Below are positions 32,970-46,039 of a stretch of DNA of 64,000 nucleotides, in pieces. Position 1 is the first letter of the stretch, and each line of letters opens with the position of its first letter. Under the pieces are notes generated by a model. The model was not told the DNA's origin. It saw only the letters and a program-made list of their open reading frames with translations, and ran no database searches. The stretch is from Patiria miniata (Eukaryota > Echinodermata > Asteroidea > Valvatida > Asterinidae), in the NCBI RefSeq assembly GCF_015706575.1, contig NW_024037074.1, positions 22,681,334-22,745,333 of the forward strand, given 5' to 3'. The position numbers were made by a program, and so were the translations under genes.

Positions 32970-35534
32970 CGAAGTTGGCTGGGAGATACGGGCAGTGCCT
33001 CAATTCAAACTAAATAAACAAGTTGGGTAAATAGTTCTGAAGTAAACCTTTGAATGTGGACGTTAAACATTTAACAAGTTGTGTTTAATCTTTGTAAAAA
33101 AGTACGCCAAGCACCCATTTGTACTGATGGGGCATGCCAACCGTATCTACGATAGGTGGACCAAATCGGTGTGCTTTAACTACAAATAACTTCTTGAGTA
33201 ATTAGGCATATAGATACTACAGTCACGTGACAAATACTTAAGTCATGTGACAAAACACTTTGGCTAGCATCCACCTGGTGGGGCTAGTGAATGGTTGGCA
33301 AGTGTGCCAAGGTCTTGGGCCCAGTGATGCCAAGCATGGCAAGGCCTTTTGGGGCAAGCGTGCCCCGTTTTTAGCTTGTTTAAAATGTTTCTAAGGCAAA
33401 TATCTTGTGGTAAATAGGTAATTATTGTTATGTTATAGCTTGTTAACGTATTTACGGACATTTAATACAGTTAAACATTGACCAAGGAGAAATAAATTAG
33501 CGGCTCAAAAAATCTATGCCAGAAAAGTCAAATCAACTCTCACTGTGTGGTTTTGTGCGTTGTCTGAGAATAATTCATTTTATCACTGAAAGATAAAATA
33601 CATTATTCTCCACGAACACATGGCCGGCTGAGTTTTAAACTCTCTGTTAATCAGTGGATGGCTGTTATGATGTGGAATTGGTAAACATATCGATTGCCCA
33701 AATTGCAGCTGGCCATCCATTGCTGGCATGAAGCCAAAAACGCTGTTCATAGGCAGAAGTTGATGTAACTTCCAAGGGAGATATAAATATTGATACAAAT
33801 GTGATAAGTCCACACGCGCACAGACGCACTACGTACACGCAGTGAATGAAAGGCCAGTTCGGCGTAGCTTTTTGAGACCGCAACATCAAAAATAAACCAC
33901 CTCCTCCCCTTCGCCCTCCATACTTTTAAAATTCTATAAATGGTCGAAGTTGGCTGGGAGCGACGGGCAGTGCCTCATTTCAAACTAAATAAACAAGTTG
34001 GGTGAATAGTTCTTAAGTAAAACCTTTGAATGTGGACGTTAAACATTTAACAAGTTGTGTTTAATCTTTGTAAAAAAGTACGCCAAGCACCCATTTGTAC
34101 TGATGGGGCATGCCAACCGTATCTACGATAGGTGGACCAAATCGGTGTGCTTTAACTACAAATAACTTCTTGAGTAATTAGGCATATAGATACTACAGTC
34201 ACGTGACAAATACTTAAGTCATGTGACAAAACACTTTGGCTAGCATCCACCTGGTGGGGCTAGTGAATGGTTGGCAAGTGTGCCAAGGTCTTGGGCCCAG
34301 TGATGCCAAGCATGGCAAGGCCTTTTGGGGCAAGCGTGCCCCGTTTTTAGCTTGTTTAAAATGTTTCTAAGGCAAATATCTTGTGGTAAATAGGTAATTA
34401 TTGTTATGTTATAGCTTGTTAACGTATTTACGGACATTTAATACAGTTAAACATTGACCAAGGAGAAATAAATTAGCGGCTCAAAAAATCTATGCCAGAA
34501 AAGTCAAATCAACTCTCACTGTGTGGTTTTGTGCGTTGTCTGAGAATAATTCATTTTATCACTGAAAGATAAAATACATTATTCTCCACGAACACATGGC
34601 CGGCTGAGTTTTAAACTCTCTGTTAATCAGTGGATGGCTGCTATGATGTGGAATTGGTAAACATATCGATTGCCCAAATTGCAGCTGGCCATCCATTGCT
34701 GGCATGAAGCCAAAAACGCTGTTCATAGGCAGAAGTTGATGTAACTTCCAAGGGAGATATAAATATTGATACAAATGTGATAAGTCCACACGCGCACAGA
34801 CGCACTACGTACACGCAGTGAATGAAAGGCCAGTTCGGCGTAGCTTTTTGAGACCGCAACATCAAAAATAAACCACCTCCTCCCCTTCGCCCTCCATACT
34901 TTTAAAATTCTATAAATGGTCGAAGTTGGCTGGGAGCGACGGGCAGTGCCTCATTTCAAACTAAATAAACAAGTTGGGTGAATAGTTCTTAAGTAAAACC
35001 TTTGAATGTGGACGTTAAACATTTAACAAGTTGTGTTTAATCTTTGTAAAAAAGTACGCCAAGCACCCATTTGTACTGATGGGGCATGCCAACCGTATCT
35101 ACGAGCGGTGGACCAAATCGGTGTGCTTTAACTACAAATAACTTCTTGAGTAATATAGACATATAAATACTAAAGTCACGTGACAAATACTTAAGTCATG
35201 TGACAAAACACTTTGGCTAGCATCCACTTGTTCTGGTGGGGCTATAGTGAATGGTTGGCAAGTGTGCCAAGGTTTTAGGCCCAGTGATGCCAAGCATGGC
35301 AAGGCCTTTTGGGGCAAGCGTGCCCCGTTTTTAGCTTGTTTAAAATGTTTCTAAGGCAAATATCTTTTAGCAAATAGGTAATTATTGTTATGTTATAGCT
35401 TGTTAACGTATTTACGGACATTTAATACAGTTAAACATTGACCGAGGAGAAATAAATTAGCGACTCAAAAAATCTATGCCAGAAAAGTCAAATCAACTCT
35501 CACTGTGTGGTTTTGTGTGTTGTCTGAGAATAAT
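32970..35534 (+). repeat. Three-copy tandem duplication, unit ~976 bp
   Basis: Units begin cgaagttggctgggag at 32970, 33945 and 34921. Copies 1 and 2 are nearly identical (the derived 65- and 74-codon frames are the same), including a 320-bp dispersed repeat at their 3' end (33573-33898, 34549-34874). Copy 3 is more diverged and stops at 35534, exactly where that 320-bp repeat would start. The sequence between units is 'ccacctcctccccttcgccc'. Recent unequal exchange, or assembly duplication, is implied. Confidence 0.92.
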
Positions 35535-36109
35535 GTCAGCTTAATTCTCGAAATGTCATATGATTCTATCAAACAGTTTTATATTGTGTTCTGAATTGTT
35601 AACAAGGTTATATTTAAATATGTAATATTAATATTGTAATTGTTCTGGTACTTAAAAGTAAGTTTTTTAATTTTTGGTAAAGTAAAAGGAAAATATATGT
35701 ATGTATCTACTTACATCCCAAATGTTTTGAATCTGAGTGGAAGGTAGTATTACTAGTTAGTGTTTTATGGCAACTATACTTTACTTTGAAAAATGTAATT
35801 TTGTCATGGAAACAATCTAAATATTTGAATGAACATTTTCTTGCAATATATTTATTAATTTACATAAAACTGCAAATACTAAATTAAATATAAACTATAA
35901 TAAATATACAATGTGTTCAATTTGAAATAAATTATTAAGGACTCCTGAACCCAAATGAAGATTGGTTGTTTCAGTTAGATGTGTATTCATTTTGAGTTCG
36001 AGTAACGCAAGTCCATAAATAAATTTAAAGTTAGGGGTCACTTCAGTCATTACACAATGGGACGAAATTTAAGGGTGGCATTTAATTATGCGCCGACTGT
36101 TATTATCAC
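35535..36109. other. AT-rich, nothing recognised
   Basis: Only short frames and poly-A/T-rich stretches are seen. Confidence 0.6.
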
Positions 36110-36860
36110 ATCATGAAAGGTGGGGGTATGATTCAATAGCCCACCCCCGGTCAAAACGTGGGGGGGGGGGGGGTTATAATATTTACGCCCCTGTTTATTA
36201 ATGTCTGGTCTATCAGATAAGAGAGCTTTTAAAGTTGGTATTTCTGGGGTGTGGCACCTTGTAAAATAGATGTTCAAACTGAATTGAAATTGATAATTTT
36301 CTAGCATGACAATAGTTATGAGCTTTCCAATGAAAGCATGACATCAAAAATCGGCCCATACTCGACAAGTAAATATTTAATTAAATTACAACTTTTAAAT
36401 TAAGAGTGGGACGCTCCTAATTCGTTCTAAATAGTGTGCACAATTTCTGAACTGGAGTGCGCCATTTAAAAACCACTTTTTAAAACAGTATATAAAGGCC
36501 TGATAAAGCAAACAAGCAAATTCATTTGGAATAGAGGGCGTTATAGTCCTTCAAATTTCGTTCCGAAAAGAAAAGCGAACTTTGGAAAAAGCGCGTATAT
36601 ACCAAATTTAACATGATTTTTTCCGTTTAGTTTATTATTTATAGATGAACGAAAATCACTTAAAAAATATTATTGTAATACACAATGACGTCATGGTAAA
36701 ATGTACTACTCTGTGTCAGGATGTTCAGTGCAAGTTTCAAGTTTATGATATGAACCGTTTGGAAGAAAAGTTACGGAAAATAATATATACTATTGTCCAA
36801 ATAATTCCCCCCAACTTGAAAAAGTGAGATTAACAGCGCCATTAGCCAACAAAAGTTTTT
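36110..36860 (-). repeat. Dispersed repeat, inverted partner of 22620-23240
   Basis: The reverse complement carries the same landmarks (aatctcactttttcaagttg, gacgtcattgtgtattac, aactggagtgcgcc in reverse, ctcttatctgatagaccaga). A G-run of 14 is at 36160-36174. Confidence 0.8.
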
Positions 36861-37860
36861 AAAAATAGTAAGTATTTGGATTTGAAGATATGTTTTCAGT
36901 ATTAGTTTTACGGGGGAAAATTGCTTACTAAGTGCTATGGCTACTAGAATGATGGCTGAATACAATTCAACAAATTGAAGAAAACAATTACCGGTAATTC
37001 CCACATTGCGCACTCGAGTCTAAAGGTTCCCGCCTGGTCTTTGCATAACATCAAAATAGATATTGATTTGAATGGTAAAGGTAGCAATTTGATTTAATGT
37101 TTACGGTAGCACCATTTCTCTTGTGAGTTTCTGAGGTTCCGAAAAGAACCGCTGGGAAACTAAACGTTTCGGACAGTACTTTTGAGAACTTACAAACTCA
37201 CAAAAGAGATTTGTTACATGGGGTGTTAGCGTAAATTGTTATCTTATCTTATTATAACTTCAAAATAATTATAAGCCCTTGAATTACACGGCATTACGCA
37301 GTTCCAGGCCGACAAAATGTATGCGACAAATGCCCCTTTGTTTAAAAATATATCATCCAGCGCCATGAAAATGGCAAAATCTGTACCAAAGACTCAACTT
37401 GCATAAAAAAATGACGCAAATATTATTCAAATCACACTTTATGGCTAAGTGGGAATTCCCATGGTTTTTTTTCCCGCGTGGGCATAATATTAAAATACTA
37501 AAGGTGGCCTATACCAACAAATCAACAAAGCAAAGTAAAGCCAACCTTTGCACATACAGACACGCCTGGTTATATATTTAATAATCCGCAATGTTGTATG
37601 ATCGTTTTCAAAGAAACGCGTGTTTGATCAGTATTGTCCTATTATCTATACAACCAAACCAGTATATTGTAATTTTTCCCTCGTAAAAAAAGGGGAAAAG
37701 GGGGTTGTAAGTCATTACTGAGGTGTTGTTGTTCGTCCTTTTTTGACAATATATCGTTGGCGTTTTCACGAAGTGGCGAATCCGCCCACACAGCGCGAAC
37801 ACTGCGTTTTGAGAAAATCGGTTTTGAAGTTGGTCACTTTTTGAAACGGTCATTTCGCCC
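36861..37860 (+). repeat. Member of dispersed family shared with 46190-47110 and 56140-56760
   Basis: Shared segments in order are 'attcccacattgcgca', 'cgagtctaaaggtt', 'gttccaggcc', 'gctaagtgggaa.tccc', 'caacctttgcacatacaga' and 'cgcgtttgatc.gtatt'. The similarity is patchy, so these are old copies. Confidence 0.6.
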
Positions 37861-38516
37861 CACTTTTAATCCAAATTTCAAAAGATTTTTCATTGATACG
37901 ACAGCTCATTAGTTAAATGACATGACTAGATACATATTTCTGCCATTGGATCTGTAGTTTCTTTTAATTACGAAACGGATTCGCCAATTTGTGAAAACGC
38001 AAAATGCAGACCTTAACGGATTCGCCACACAACGTGGGGATTCGCCACCTCGTGAAAACGCAAAACGTGGCCGCCTCGGTATCGATCGACTTATGGTGGA
38101 ACTTAATTTTACTTGTTTTGTACAAAATAAACACGTTGGAGGATTGTAGTATTACATGTACAAGTTTAAATGTCAAAATTACAGTTTATTTTAACTGGTT
38201 TTGAATTTCCTGCAATGTGATCCTGAATAATAGCTTATTTCTTATATCATTCTCATTTTTAAGGGAGGTTTATATAGTGATGGTAAAGGGGTGGATGGAT
38301 CCAAGTTATGTAACTTTTCACATATCAGTGGCTGTAACTGCATGTATTTAACCCGAAATAAAAAAATCATACAGACAAGCTGCTCTTTAATATAACAGAA
38401 CTGTTTTATTGATAATTCAGGTACTTCTGAAGTTTACAATTTAAGGAACATTTTAAGGAGATTTAAGTAAAAGCAGTTACTGCTTGGGGTTAGGCCCCCC
38501 CCCCAAAAAAAAATAT
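37861..38516. other. No supported gene
   Basis: A duplicated 'gattcgccac...gtgaaaacgcaaaa' occurs at 37980-38005 and 38039-38063, with a third, inverted, trace near 37760. Confidence 0.45.
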
Positions 38517-38852
38517 TCGGTCTCTGGTCAGACCAAAGTTCCGGAATTGACGCGGCCACGCGGCTTTTTTTTTTTTTTTTTTTTCTTCTTCAAGCTTGGA
38601 TTGTACAGACAAGGTGGGTACTATTTTGCTTTTTGGGTGTCCTCACGTACATTAGTGTCCTCCATAATTTACCTTGGTGCTTTCAATCATTTGCAATGGT
38701 GCAATTTCCCATTCCTTGGTGCTCTTTGGTAAAAAAAAAATTGAGAAGGTGCGGAAATAGAGGGCGCTGTTAGAGCTACCGCGGAACATTTTGGAAATAA
38801 AAAAGATCGACGCGCATGATTAAAATCGACGCGCGCACTGACCAGAGACCGA
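38517..38852. mobile_element. Small TIR element (MITE), 336 bp
   Basis: tcggtctctggtcag (38517-38531) and ctgaccagagaccga (38838-38852) are perfect 15-bp inverted repeats. The interior includes a T-run (38565-38584) and no ORF. No target duplication was recognised, so the superfamily is unknown. Confidence 0.75.
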
Positions 38853-39351
38853 CTTATTTTTTTTTTTTTGCCTTATATAGATTTGTTTTTACATTCTGAT
38901 CATTGTTATTCATAAGATGGGCCTCCCTGATACTATCTCCACTATAAACGCTACAAAATTAATCACGATGAATCGATTACATCTTAGACTTTTAATGCTT
39001 TATGAGGCTTAACTCAATCGTTACTTGAAGAAAACTCTTCGTTCATAGGGTATTAAAGAGAAATTATCTGCATTGCCTAAAAGGCAGTAGTAAAACTATT
39101 TCCATGTTACTTCCATACAATTGTCATTCACAAGTTTGGTTTCTGGTATTTAGTTATTAGCTTGTAAGTTAGACATCCACAAATAAATTATGTGTCAATA
39201 ATTGCACGCTTCAAAATATACGGTTTCATTGGAAGGATTTAAAGAAAATCTTACCCTTAAAAGTTATTGGGCAATCTTTAAGCTGGTGAACTGTACTAAA
39301 AGGAGACAGCAGTCTGAAAATAGTTGCTTTTAAATAAATTTGCAATGGACA

Positions 39352-41570
39352 TCATTCAGAAATCACAGCACAGATTAATATCACACATAAGGGTCCCATG
39401 TTTTTCAAATTAAAGGTTTTTTTTGCGCAAGCAATGAGCCTAAATTGGGGCACGAAGAAGGTTCTGTTGGAAAAGTGTCCATTATGAACAGCATCGCCTG
39501 CAAAGACAGAGAGAGAATGAGAAAGGGAAAAAGAATAGTAATTCGATTGTTTGTTATTATTCACAACATATATTCATACTTGCTGCAAGCTATGGTTGCC
39601 AACAGGTGCTCAAGAGCTTTAGTCACTGCTTAATATTATTTTCAATATAAGTTCCTTCTGAATTTCAAAACTAAATCACATCCAGAGCCATTCAAAACCA
39701 AACTGGAAGCCAGTACATTATAAAGACAAACATTAGCAAGAATCGAAATGTCTAAGGCACAATGAACAAGGCAACTCCTGGTTAAGTGCATAATTCTATG
39801 TTGGTGAAAAACAACGGTTTTGGCATTAGTGCTACATGTTAAATTAAATTCATAACATAAGATGACGGAACATTCAAATATAATAAACCTGTTGTTTTTC
39901 TGGATGGAGTGTACTTTTATCAGTCAAAATCTGAATCAACACTTTTTCCCTGGTTTCTACAAATGTGCCTACCTCAGAAACACATGTACCCAGTTTTACA
40001 GTTCTGTTCCTGAAGAGGTGCAGCATTTTCCACTCCTGCTGAACCAGAACAGCTCTGTAAATAAAACAAACAAAACACACTGACAATAAAAAAGTACCAC
40101 AGTTACTTGAACAACTATCATTATAGTATTCATTCACTCGATAGTTAAAGTTTAGAAGTAGTGACGGGGACATTGTATTCAATGACATCATGTTCTATGG
40201 ATCTGTGATGTACATGTACAATTTTTAATTTTGTGAAACTTCAGTTTTGTATATTTTTAAATGCTATTTAATTAGTGTGGGGTTATTCCATGGTGCTGAA
40301 ATGACACAACATGTTTTGTCTCAAGGACTTACGTTTCACATCAAGGCACGCCAAACAGTGTGAGGTTGTCATTTCTGAAACTGCAGATGTCAAGCTTACA
40401 TATCCTTTAGCTGCAGTTGAATAAAATAAAGATGTGGAAACATTTTTATATTGACATGAACTTATCATGCCGCTATCCAATAGGGCTAATGCGTTAATTG
40501 TGGACATTTCCCTTTGCAGGTATTGTGGCATCCTATTTCAGCTCTATGCTAAAAATCCGAAATAATGGGTGACAGAATTGTTAAACTCGTACTAACCTTG
40601 CCCTGGCCTAGGCTAGGCCTGTCAGTACTTGGATAATAATAAGCATTTTTACTTCTTCAAAAGCACTATAAGTATCACCATAACTACGGTACTTCTGGAG
40701 CAAGATGATCAAGGGGTGGACTTTTTCAATTCTTTCGAACAGGGATTTTGACTGTTTTCTCCACATAAGTAAAGTAGGCTGAACCATGGCCTAACCATGG
40801 ACAAAGGAATGTTGTGTAAACGTGACCCATTCGTGTCAGCATGTGATTAATCACTATTCATATGCAGAATTCGTGTATTTCCGACATGTGTATTTTGTGT
40901 TCATCTGGTCTGGGAAAAGAACGGTGAAATGACCACATTTTGCAAAGAATGATAAGAACCACGTATGACTATGACTTTATAAAGTCGAATACAACCATTA
41001 ATATAGTTTAGCTCAAACAAATATATAGCTCGTCTAAACGGTCAAAACTTACCGACTTACCAGGACAGCCAGCTTTGCAACCAATTTGGACGCCACTTTA
41101 AAAGAGTGAAATAGTAGAAATGAATTCACTGATCATAAGATACACTCTTTATTTGCACTACATCAAAAATATGTAACTGTAAGAATTATATGTGAGCACA
41201 TTATCATGTATATTACTATATACATGCATGTACAGGTACCAACAGCCACCTTGCCGGCTATTTTCTCTAAATATGAGTAGATGGAGTCATGCAGTCTTAA
41301 GATCAACAGGTCTCAAAGGCCACGAAACCAGCCAAAAAAAAATGTTGCTTAAGCGAATGCATCGTTTTCAAAATGGCGATGGGCTTCAGGACTATTCTTA
41401 GGGGTGATCCTCTTCGGATGGACATTTCTCCCAGAATACCCCCAAAAATAAACAGAAAATGAAATATAATGAAATAAGCTTTTGATGCGTGTCTTGAACA
41501 ATAATTCAGAGAGCCTTTGAGTATATTTTAAAATTGGAAGTGTGCGTAATTACCACTGGTCTGCACCCAT
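39352..41570 (-). CDS. Candidate four-exon host gene, small Cys-containing protein (91 aa)
   Basis: Proposed minus-strand exons are 41570-41554 (ATG...CAGTG|gtaatt), 41095-41061 (after ctcttttaaag; donor CCTG|gtaagt), 40410-40333 (after ttattttattcaactgcag; donor AAAC|gtaagt), and 39497-39352 (after tctctctgtctttgcag; TGA at 39352). All three junctions keep frame and leave no stop. The product would read MGADQ..., CGVQIGCKAGCPAKGYVSLT, HCLACLDVK, SNRTFFVPQF and a hydrophobic end MGPLCVILICAVISE. Two donors and two acceptors are near consensus. A further acceptor at 40054 starts an 82-bp exon that would bring a stop if included. I recognise no family. CpG-rich DNA at 41690-41935 could be its promoter. 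The first exon is the weakest part. Confidence 0.3.
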
Positions 41571-41689
41571 ATAGCTCGAATGTTAACAACCATTGGGCGC
41601 GACATTGAACCATTTCTCGATCGCTCGTTGGTTCCTTAGGAAAGCGTAGGGAGAAAATACAGAAAAAAATAAATCGCTGAAACGAAATG

Positions 41690-41935
41690 GCCAAGGCGTA
41701 AGTGCGAGGAGGCGCACTGGTCTAATTGTTGTGCCGTTAGAGGACGTACTATGCACGATCCATTATCGATCACTAGCGTCTTGGGCCAATACTACCCAAA
41801 TGGAAGTATACGCAAACGCGACCAAACGAACAGCGCATCGTAGCGCAATAATGTTCAACGTACACCCGAGCACTACCCAACCGCAACCGTAGTACCTAAT
41901 CCCATCCCCGCTTCGAATACTGAAGCTTTATTCAT
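41690..41935. promoter_or_regulatory. CpG-rich patch upstream of the candidate minus-strand gene
   Basis: About 20 CpGs occur in 245 bp of otherwise AT-rich DNA, including gcgcactgg, cgcaaacgcgacc and agcgcatcgtagcgc. It lies just 5' of the proposed first exon at 41570. The promoter role is inferred. Confidence 0.25.
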
Positions 41936-42289
41936 GAGTCGGCCATATTAAATTGAAAGCGAAGTAAAATCTTAATTTTTGGAACTTGCGAATAGAAATG
42001 AAAGCACAGTAATACAAGTCTGCCCTAGTAAATAATAAAAAAAACTGTGCTTAAACATAATTTATAACCTATATGATTTTGTAAGCAACATTTAAAAAAA
42101 TTGAAAGTGAGCTTTGGAACGCGTTAATAGTCTGGTACCATCCCACAGTTTACAACATTCATTCAACGTCTGAGAAATTTTATGAGTATATGTCATAAGC
42201 ATTCAACCATTGTGGATAGAAGTTATACCCTTACTGCGTTTTTTAATATCATAATATTAAAATTTATGAAGCTGTCACTTTCTCTAAAC

Positions 42290-42430
42290 GAAAAAGTCAT
42301 CTTAAATCATGCGACCATACCGTAATTGATTGATGATGACTGTATACTTTGTTCGCCAAAAAGAGCACGGACGGATCGGACGATCTCAACCCAAAACTTG
42401 AAGCATTTTTGCAAGGTGAGGAGTTTCGAC
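42290..42430 (+). repeat. Dispersed repeat, partner at ~52755-52930
   Basis: Both copies contain 'aaagtca', 'tttgtt', 'cgccaa.aagagcacggacgga'-like DNA and end in aaggtgagga. The next section of each locus (43885-44160 and 53000-53230) also matches, so a longer element is implied. Confidence 0.45.
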
Positions 42431-42589
42431 ACATCCTATAAATCAATGTTCATCTCAATTTCAGAATCGTCATCCATATACTTCATCTTTTGTAAATTGT
42501 AATTCACGGATGTAGCTTTGGTAGTCGTCCTAATTTGGGGAAATTCGTCACGGGACGGCAGTTACCGCCCAAGACTCCGTTTCAAAGTT

Positions 42590-42720
42590 ATAACGAGTAC
42601 TTTAGTCGAGTCGACTTATAAGGTCAAGAAGGTCGAGTCGAGAAGAGTCACAGTGTGTAGTCGAGTCGAGTCAAATAATTAGCTCGAGTCAATTCGAGTC
42701 ACAAATATTATTTGAACACT
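42590..42720. repeat. GAGTC/GAGTAC-rich cluster
   Basis: It contains repeated 'cgagtcga', 'gtcgagtcgagtc' and 'cgagtca' units. It resembles half of a hAT-type GAGT-rich MITE such as 24765-25386, but lacks recognisable ends. Confidence 0.5.
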
Positions 42721-43180
42721 TTTTAACAAATAAAGACAAGAGAGAAAGTCATGTGAATCACTAACAGTTAACAAGAAATGAAACGCAGTTCTTAGAAGCT
42801 ATCTGATTTGGCTTCGTCTGTTTTTTTCGGGTCTATATTTTCCGCGCAGTTTTGCTTTTATGTTTTGGACGCGAGTCTTATTATAGTCTAGGCGGTAATT
42901 TAAAAAACGGCTAATTTAGGGCGAAAAGAGGCAGTTTTTAGTAGAAGTTGGTAATGTCATAGCTATTATACTTAATTTCGGGGTGCTTAATCCGATAATG
43001 ATGGTTACCAAGCTGAACTTTTAGTGGAAATATGCCTAATTTGCATAAATCGTTAATGTCTGTCGTGTAATATATTTGTTCCCATATTTTGGTGTATTTT
43101 TGTATTATTTAATTTTTAGACAAGTTTATTTTGATAAAAAAGTGACTGAATAATTATGAGTACATAGAAAATCAAAACTT

Positions 43181-45672
43181 CCTACTATAGGTTTTTCCGG
43201 CGAATTTCCGAATTTTTCTAATCAGTCTCATTATCAGCCATTCAATTTCGCGTGAGTTTTGCACATGTGGTCAAATTGGGGTTTCTTTTTCATTTGGGTT
43301 TCATTCAATTTCATGTTTAGGCAGCCAAGATTTTGCTCTGAATGTTCGTATTCATTTTCGGGCAGCCTATTTCGTTTTGGTGCATTCAAGACTTAACTTG
43401 TAGCACTCTTAAATTAAGACAGTCTTTGCAACCTTTTGACTGTTGACGAATTCAAATTAGCGAACATCTGTGCGCTTATAACGTATAACCATGCTTTTCG
43501 TTTCTAATTCGTGTATGGTCAATCGCTTTCATCGTTTGGTCATTTAAATTAGTAAGATTTTTTAACGATATTTTTTCCTATTTCTCTCCGAGGTTCATAA
43601 TGAATTGAAAGGGACTAAGATAATTTCTTTTTCACTTTTGATCTTTTCTACTTGTTTAAACGTTTGATCAAGGGGCTTTTTTACGTTGACGTGCAAGACA
43701 TCGGGACACGTAATATATGTTTGGAAATGGTTGTACCGTCGGGAACACTTCTCTTGCGTTATTTCTTAAATGTTTTCTTGCGTATGTCTGACCGAACACT
43801 TACCATATTCATAGGGCCCATGCAAAGTTTTCAATGCAATACATCTTTGGGTCACATTTAACCTTATTTGCAAGTTTTATTTTCCATTTTGAGGGGTATT
43901 TTTGGTGCCTTCTCCTTTTTTATGCTAATGCAAAGTTTCATATTCATTAGAAAACCTGTGATGGCATTCCGAGCATGATTAATGTTACACGGCTATTTCA
44001 GCGAAAAAAGTTGCTAGAATTTTGGATATTTTGCTGTCATAAATTTCTTTTATTTGGTGATATAACCTCAGTACATGATGTGTCAGTACATGGCAGTAAG
44101 CCAATGACCATCCCTTTCCCACAAATGTCTTCAATTAGCAAATTTTGGATGAATAATTTGAAAGAAAAAACCCTAAACTGAACAGTGTCTTCCTGAAATG
44201 ACATAACAGTAACAGCGTTAGTCCGGAAAAACATGGAAACTTTTAAATGCTTAAAGAAGTGCACATTTGCAATAAGATTAATCCAAAAAGTGTTGTCAAA
44301 TGTGTAGTTTTCTTACATTTCACAGAGTTGCGCAAAAAGAATTCCTGAGAAAAATTCATTGCACATACCCTTTAAGAAAGAAAGTCAATCTACGGTTTGA
44401 AGTCATCAAATATGATTTACGCTAAGGAATACGGACACGTACGAAGTCTTAAAAGATGTTTGACAAAATGTGAAACATGTTTGCCCATTAATGAAAACGA
44501 ATGCCCGATCAACCCCTTACTAATGGTTTAGACGAAATTGAATGAACAACGCGATACTTTTAATATGAATGCATCTTTGATAGGGACGAGTGAAGCTAAG
44601 AGGCGGTAGAATGCTCGGATAGTGAAATTGAATGATTCTTTTTGATTGTCGAATGCCGATCTGCATGATTTTTCAATTTCAATCTAAATCGAATGAGCCA
44701 GGCGTTAAATTGAATGAAAACTTGGTGAAATTGGCCGGGAAAACCTATATTATAACCTATAGGTTGCGCACATTTACTTTTCCTCAGATATCTTCAAGTA
44801 GTATAGTCTCGCCAAACGTCAGTATTGACGAGCTTCAAATTCGAAAAGCTACTTACTATAGCACAGTTACCCTAACAAAAATAAATTGGACATTATGTGA
44901 AACATGATAACATCTTGATATAGGTTTCAAGGCAAACTGACTTTGCATGGGCCCTGTGAATACAGTAAGTGTTCGGCCAGACATACGCAAAAATAATTTA
45001 AGAAAAAACGCAAGAAAAGTTTTCCCGATAGTACAACCCTTGCCAAACATTACGTGTCGCCATGTCTTGCACGTCAAGAAACGTCAACGTAAAGATGCCC
45101 ATTACTCAAACGTTCAAACAAGTCAGAAAAGATCAACAGTGAAAAAGAAATTATCTTAGTCCCTTTCAATTAATTAATTCGTAATAACATCTTGTTTCCC
45201 TCATATCGGTTAATTTGTAACATTGTAAATTTTACAGTCATCAAGATTTTTGGGGGGACATGAACCTCGGAGAAAAATACGCAAATATATTGATTAAAAC
45301 ATCTTACTAATTTAAATGACCAAACGATGAAAGCGATTCCCATAAACGAATAAGAAACGAAAAGCATGGTTATACGTTACAAGCGCACAGATGTTCGCTA
45401 ATTTGAATACGTCAACCGTCAAAAGGTTGCAAAGACTTAATTAAAGACTGCTACAAGTTAAGTCTTGAATGCGCCAAAACGCAATAGGCTGCCCAAAAAT
45501 GAATACGAACATTCAGGGCAAAATCTTGGCTGCCTAAAAATAAATTGAATGAACCCAAAAAGATAAGGAAATCCCAATTTGACCACATGTGCAAAACTCA
45601 CGCGAAATTGAATGGCTGATAATGAAACTGATAAGAAAAATTCGGAAATTCGCCGGGAAATCCTATATTTAG
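43181..45672. mobile_element. 2.5-kb foldback element, arms ~660-750 bp
   Basis: The left arm 43181-43840 and right arm 44925-45672 are inverted copies. Examples are ggcgaatttccgaatttttc/gaaaaattcggaaattcgcc; gcgtgagttttgcacatgtgg/ccacatgtgcaaaactcacgc; gcgaacatctgtgcgctt/aagcgcacagatgttcgc; and acgttgacgtgcaagacat/catgtcttgcacgtcaag. The ends carry cctactatagg and the complement of the recurring gccggga-(a)a-cctatat motif. The ~1.1-kb centre contains 43885-44160 (also at 53000-53230) and 44740-44920 (also in the 17-kb palindrome). There is no transposase frame. Confidence 0.85.
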
Positions 45673-45700
45673 GCGAAAAAAAGAAAATGGGGGAAAATAA

Positions 45701-45930
45701 GTTGTCCCGTAATTTGGGCTATAAATAGGCGAAAGGTTGCCTAACGTGGGGGATCGGACGTGAACAACTTCAAGGAAACCCCCAGAACAAAAGATTATTG
45801 TTGCTTGCAGTAATTATGTCATCATCAAAACGTTTTCTTACCAATAATTATGGGAATTTCCTTGAACTTGTTCAAGTCTCCCACGTTAGGCAACCATTGC
45901 ACTACTTTTTAGCCCAATTTACGGACACCT
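45701..45930. repeat. Palindrome, ~52-bp arms
   Basis: 'cccgtaatttgggct..gttgcctaacgtggg' (45704-45750) is inverted at 45880-45928 'cccacgttaggcaac...agcccaatttacgg'. The same sequence makes the loop of the 17-kb palindrome (17245-17312). It is likely part of the same family. Confidence 0.75.
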
Positions 45931-45949
45931 CGTTTTTCTCCGTTTTTAT

Positions 45950-45974
45950 ATAATAATAATAATAATAATAATAA
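45950..45974. repeat. (TAA)n microsatellite
   Basis: Eight ata/taa triplets in a row. Confidence 0.9.
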
Positions 45975-46039
45975 TCTTAATAACAACAATATCATAGTAA
46001 ACTGGTAATTTATATAGCGCTTTAAGCAAGATCTAACTT

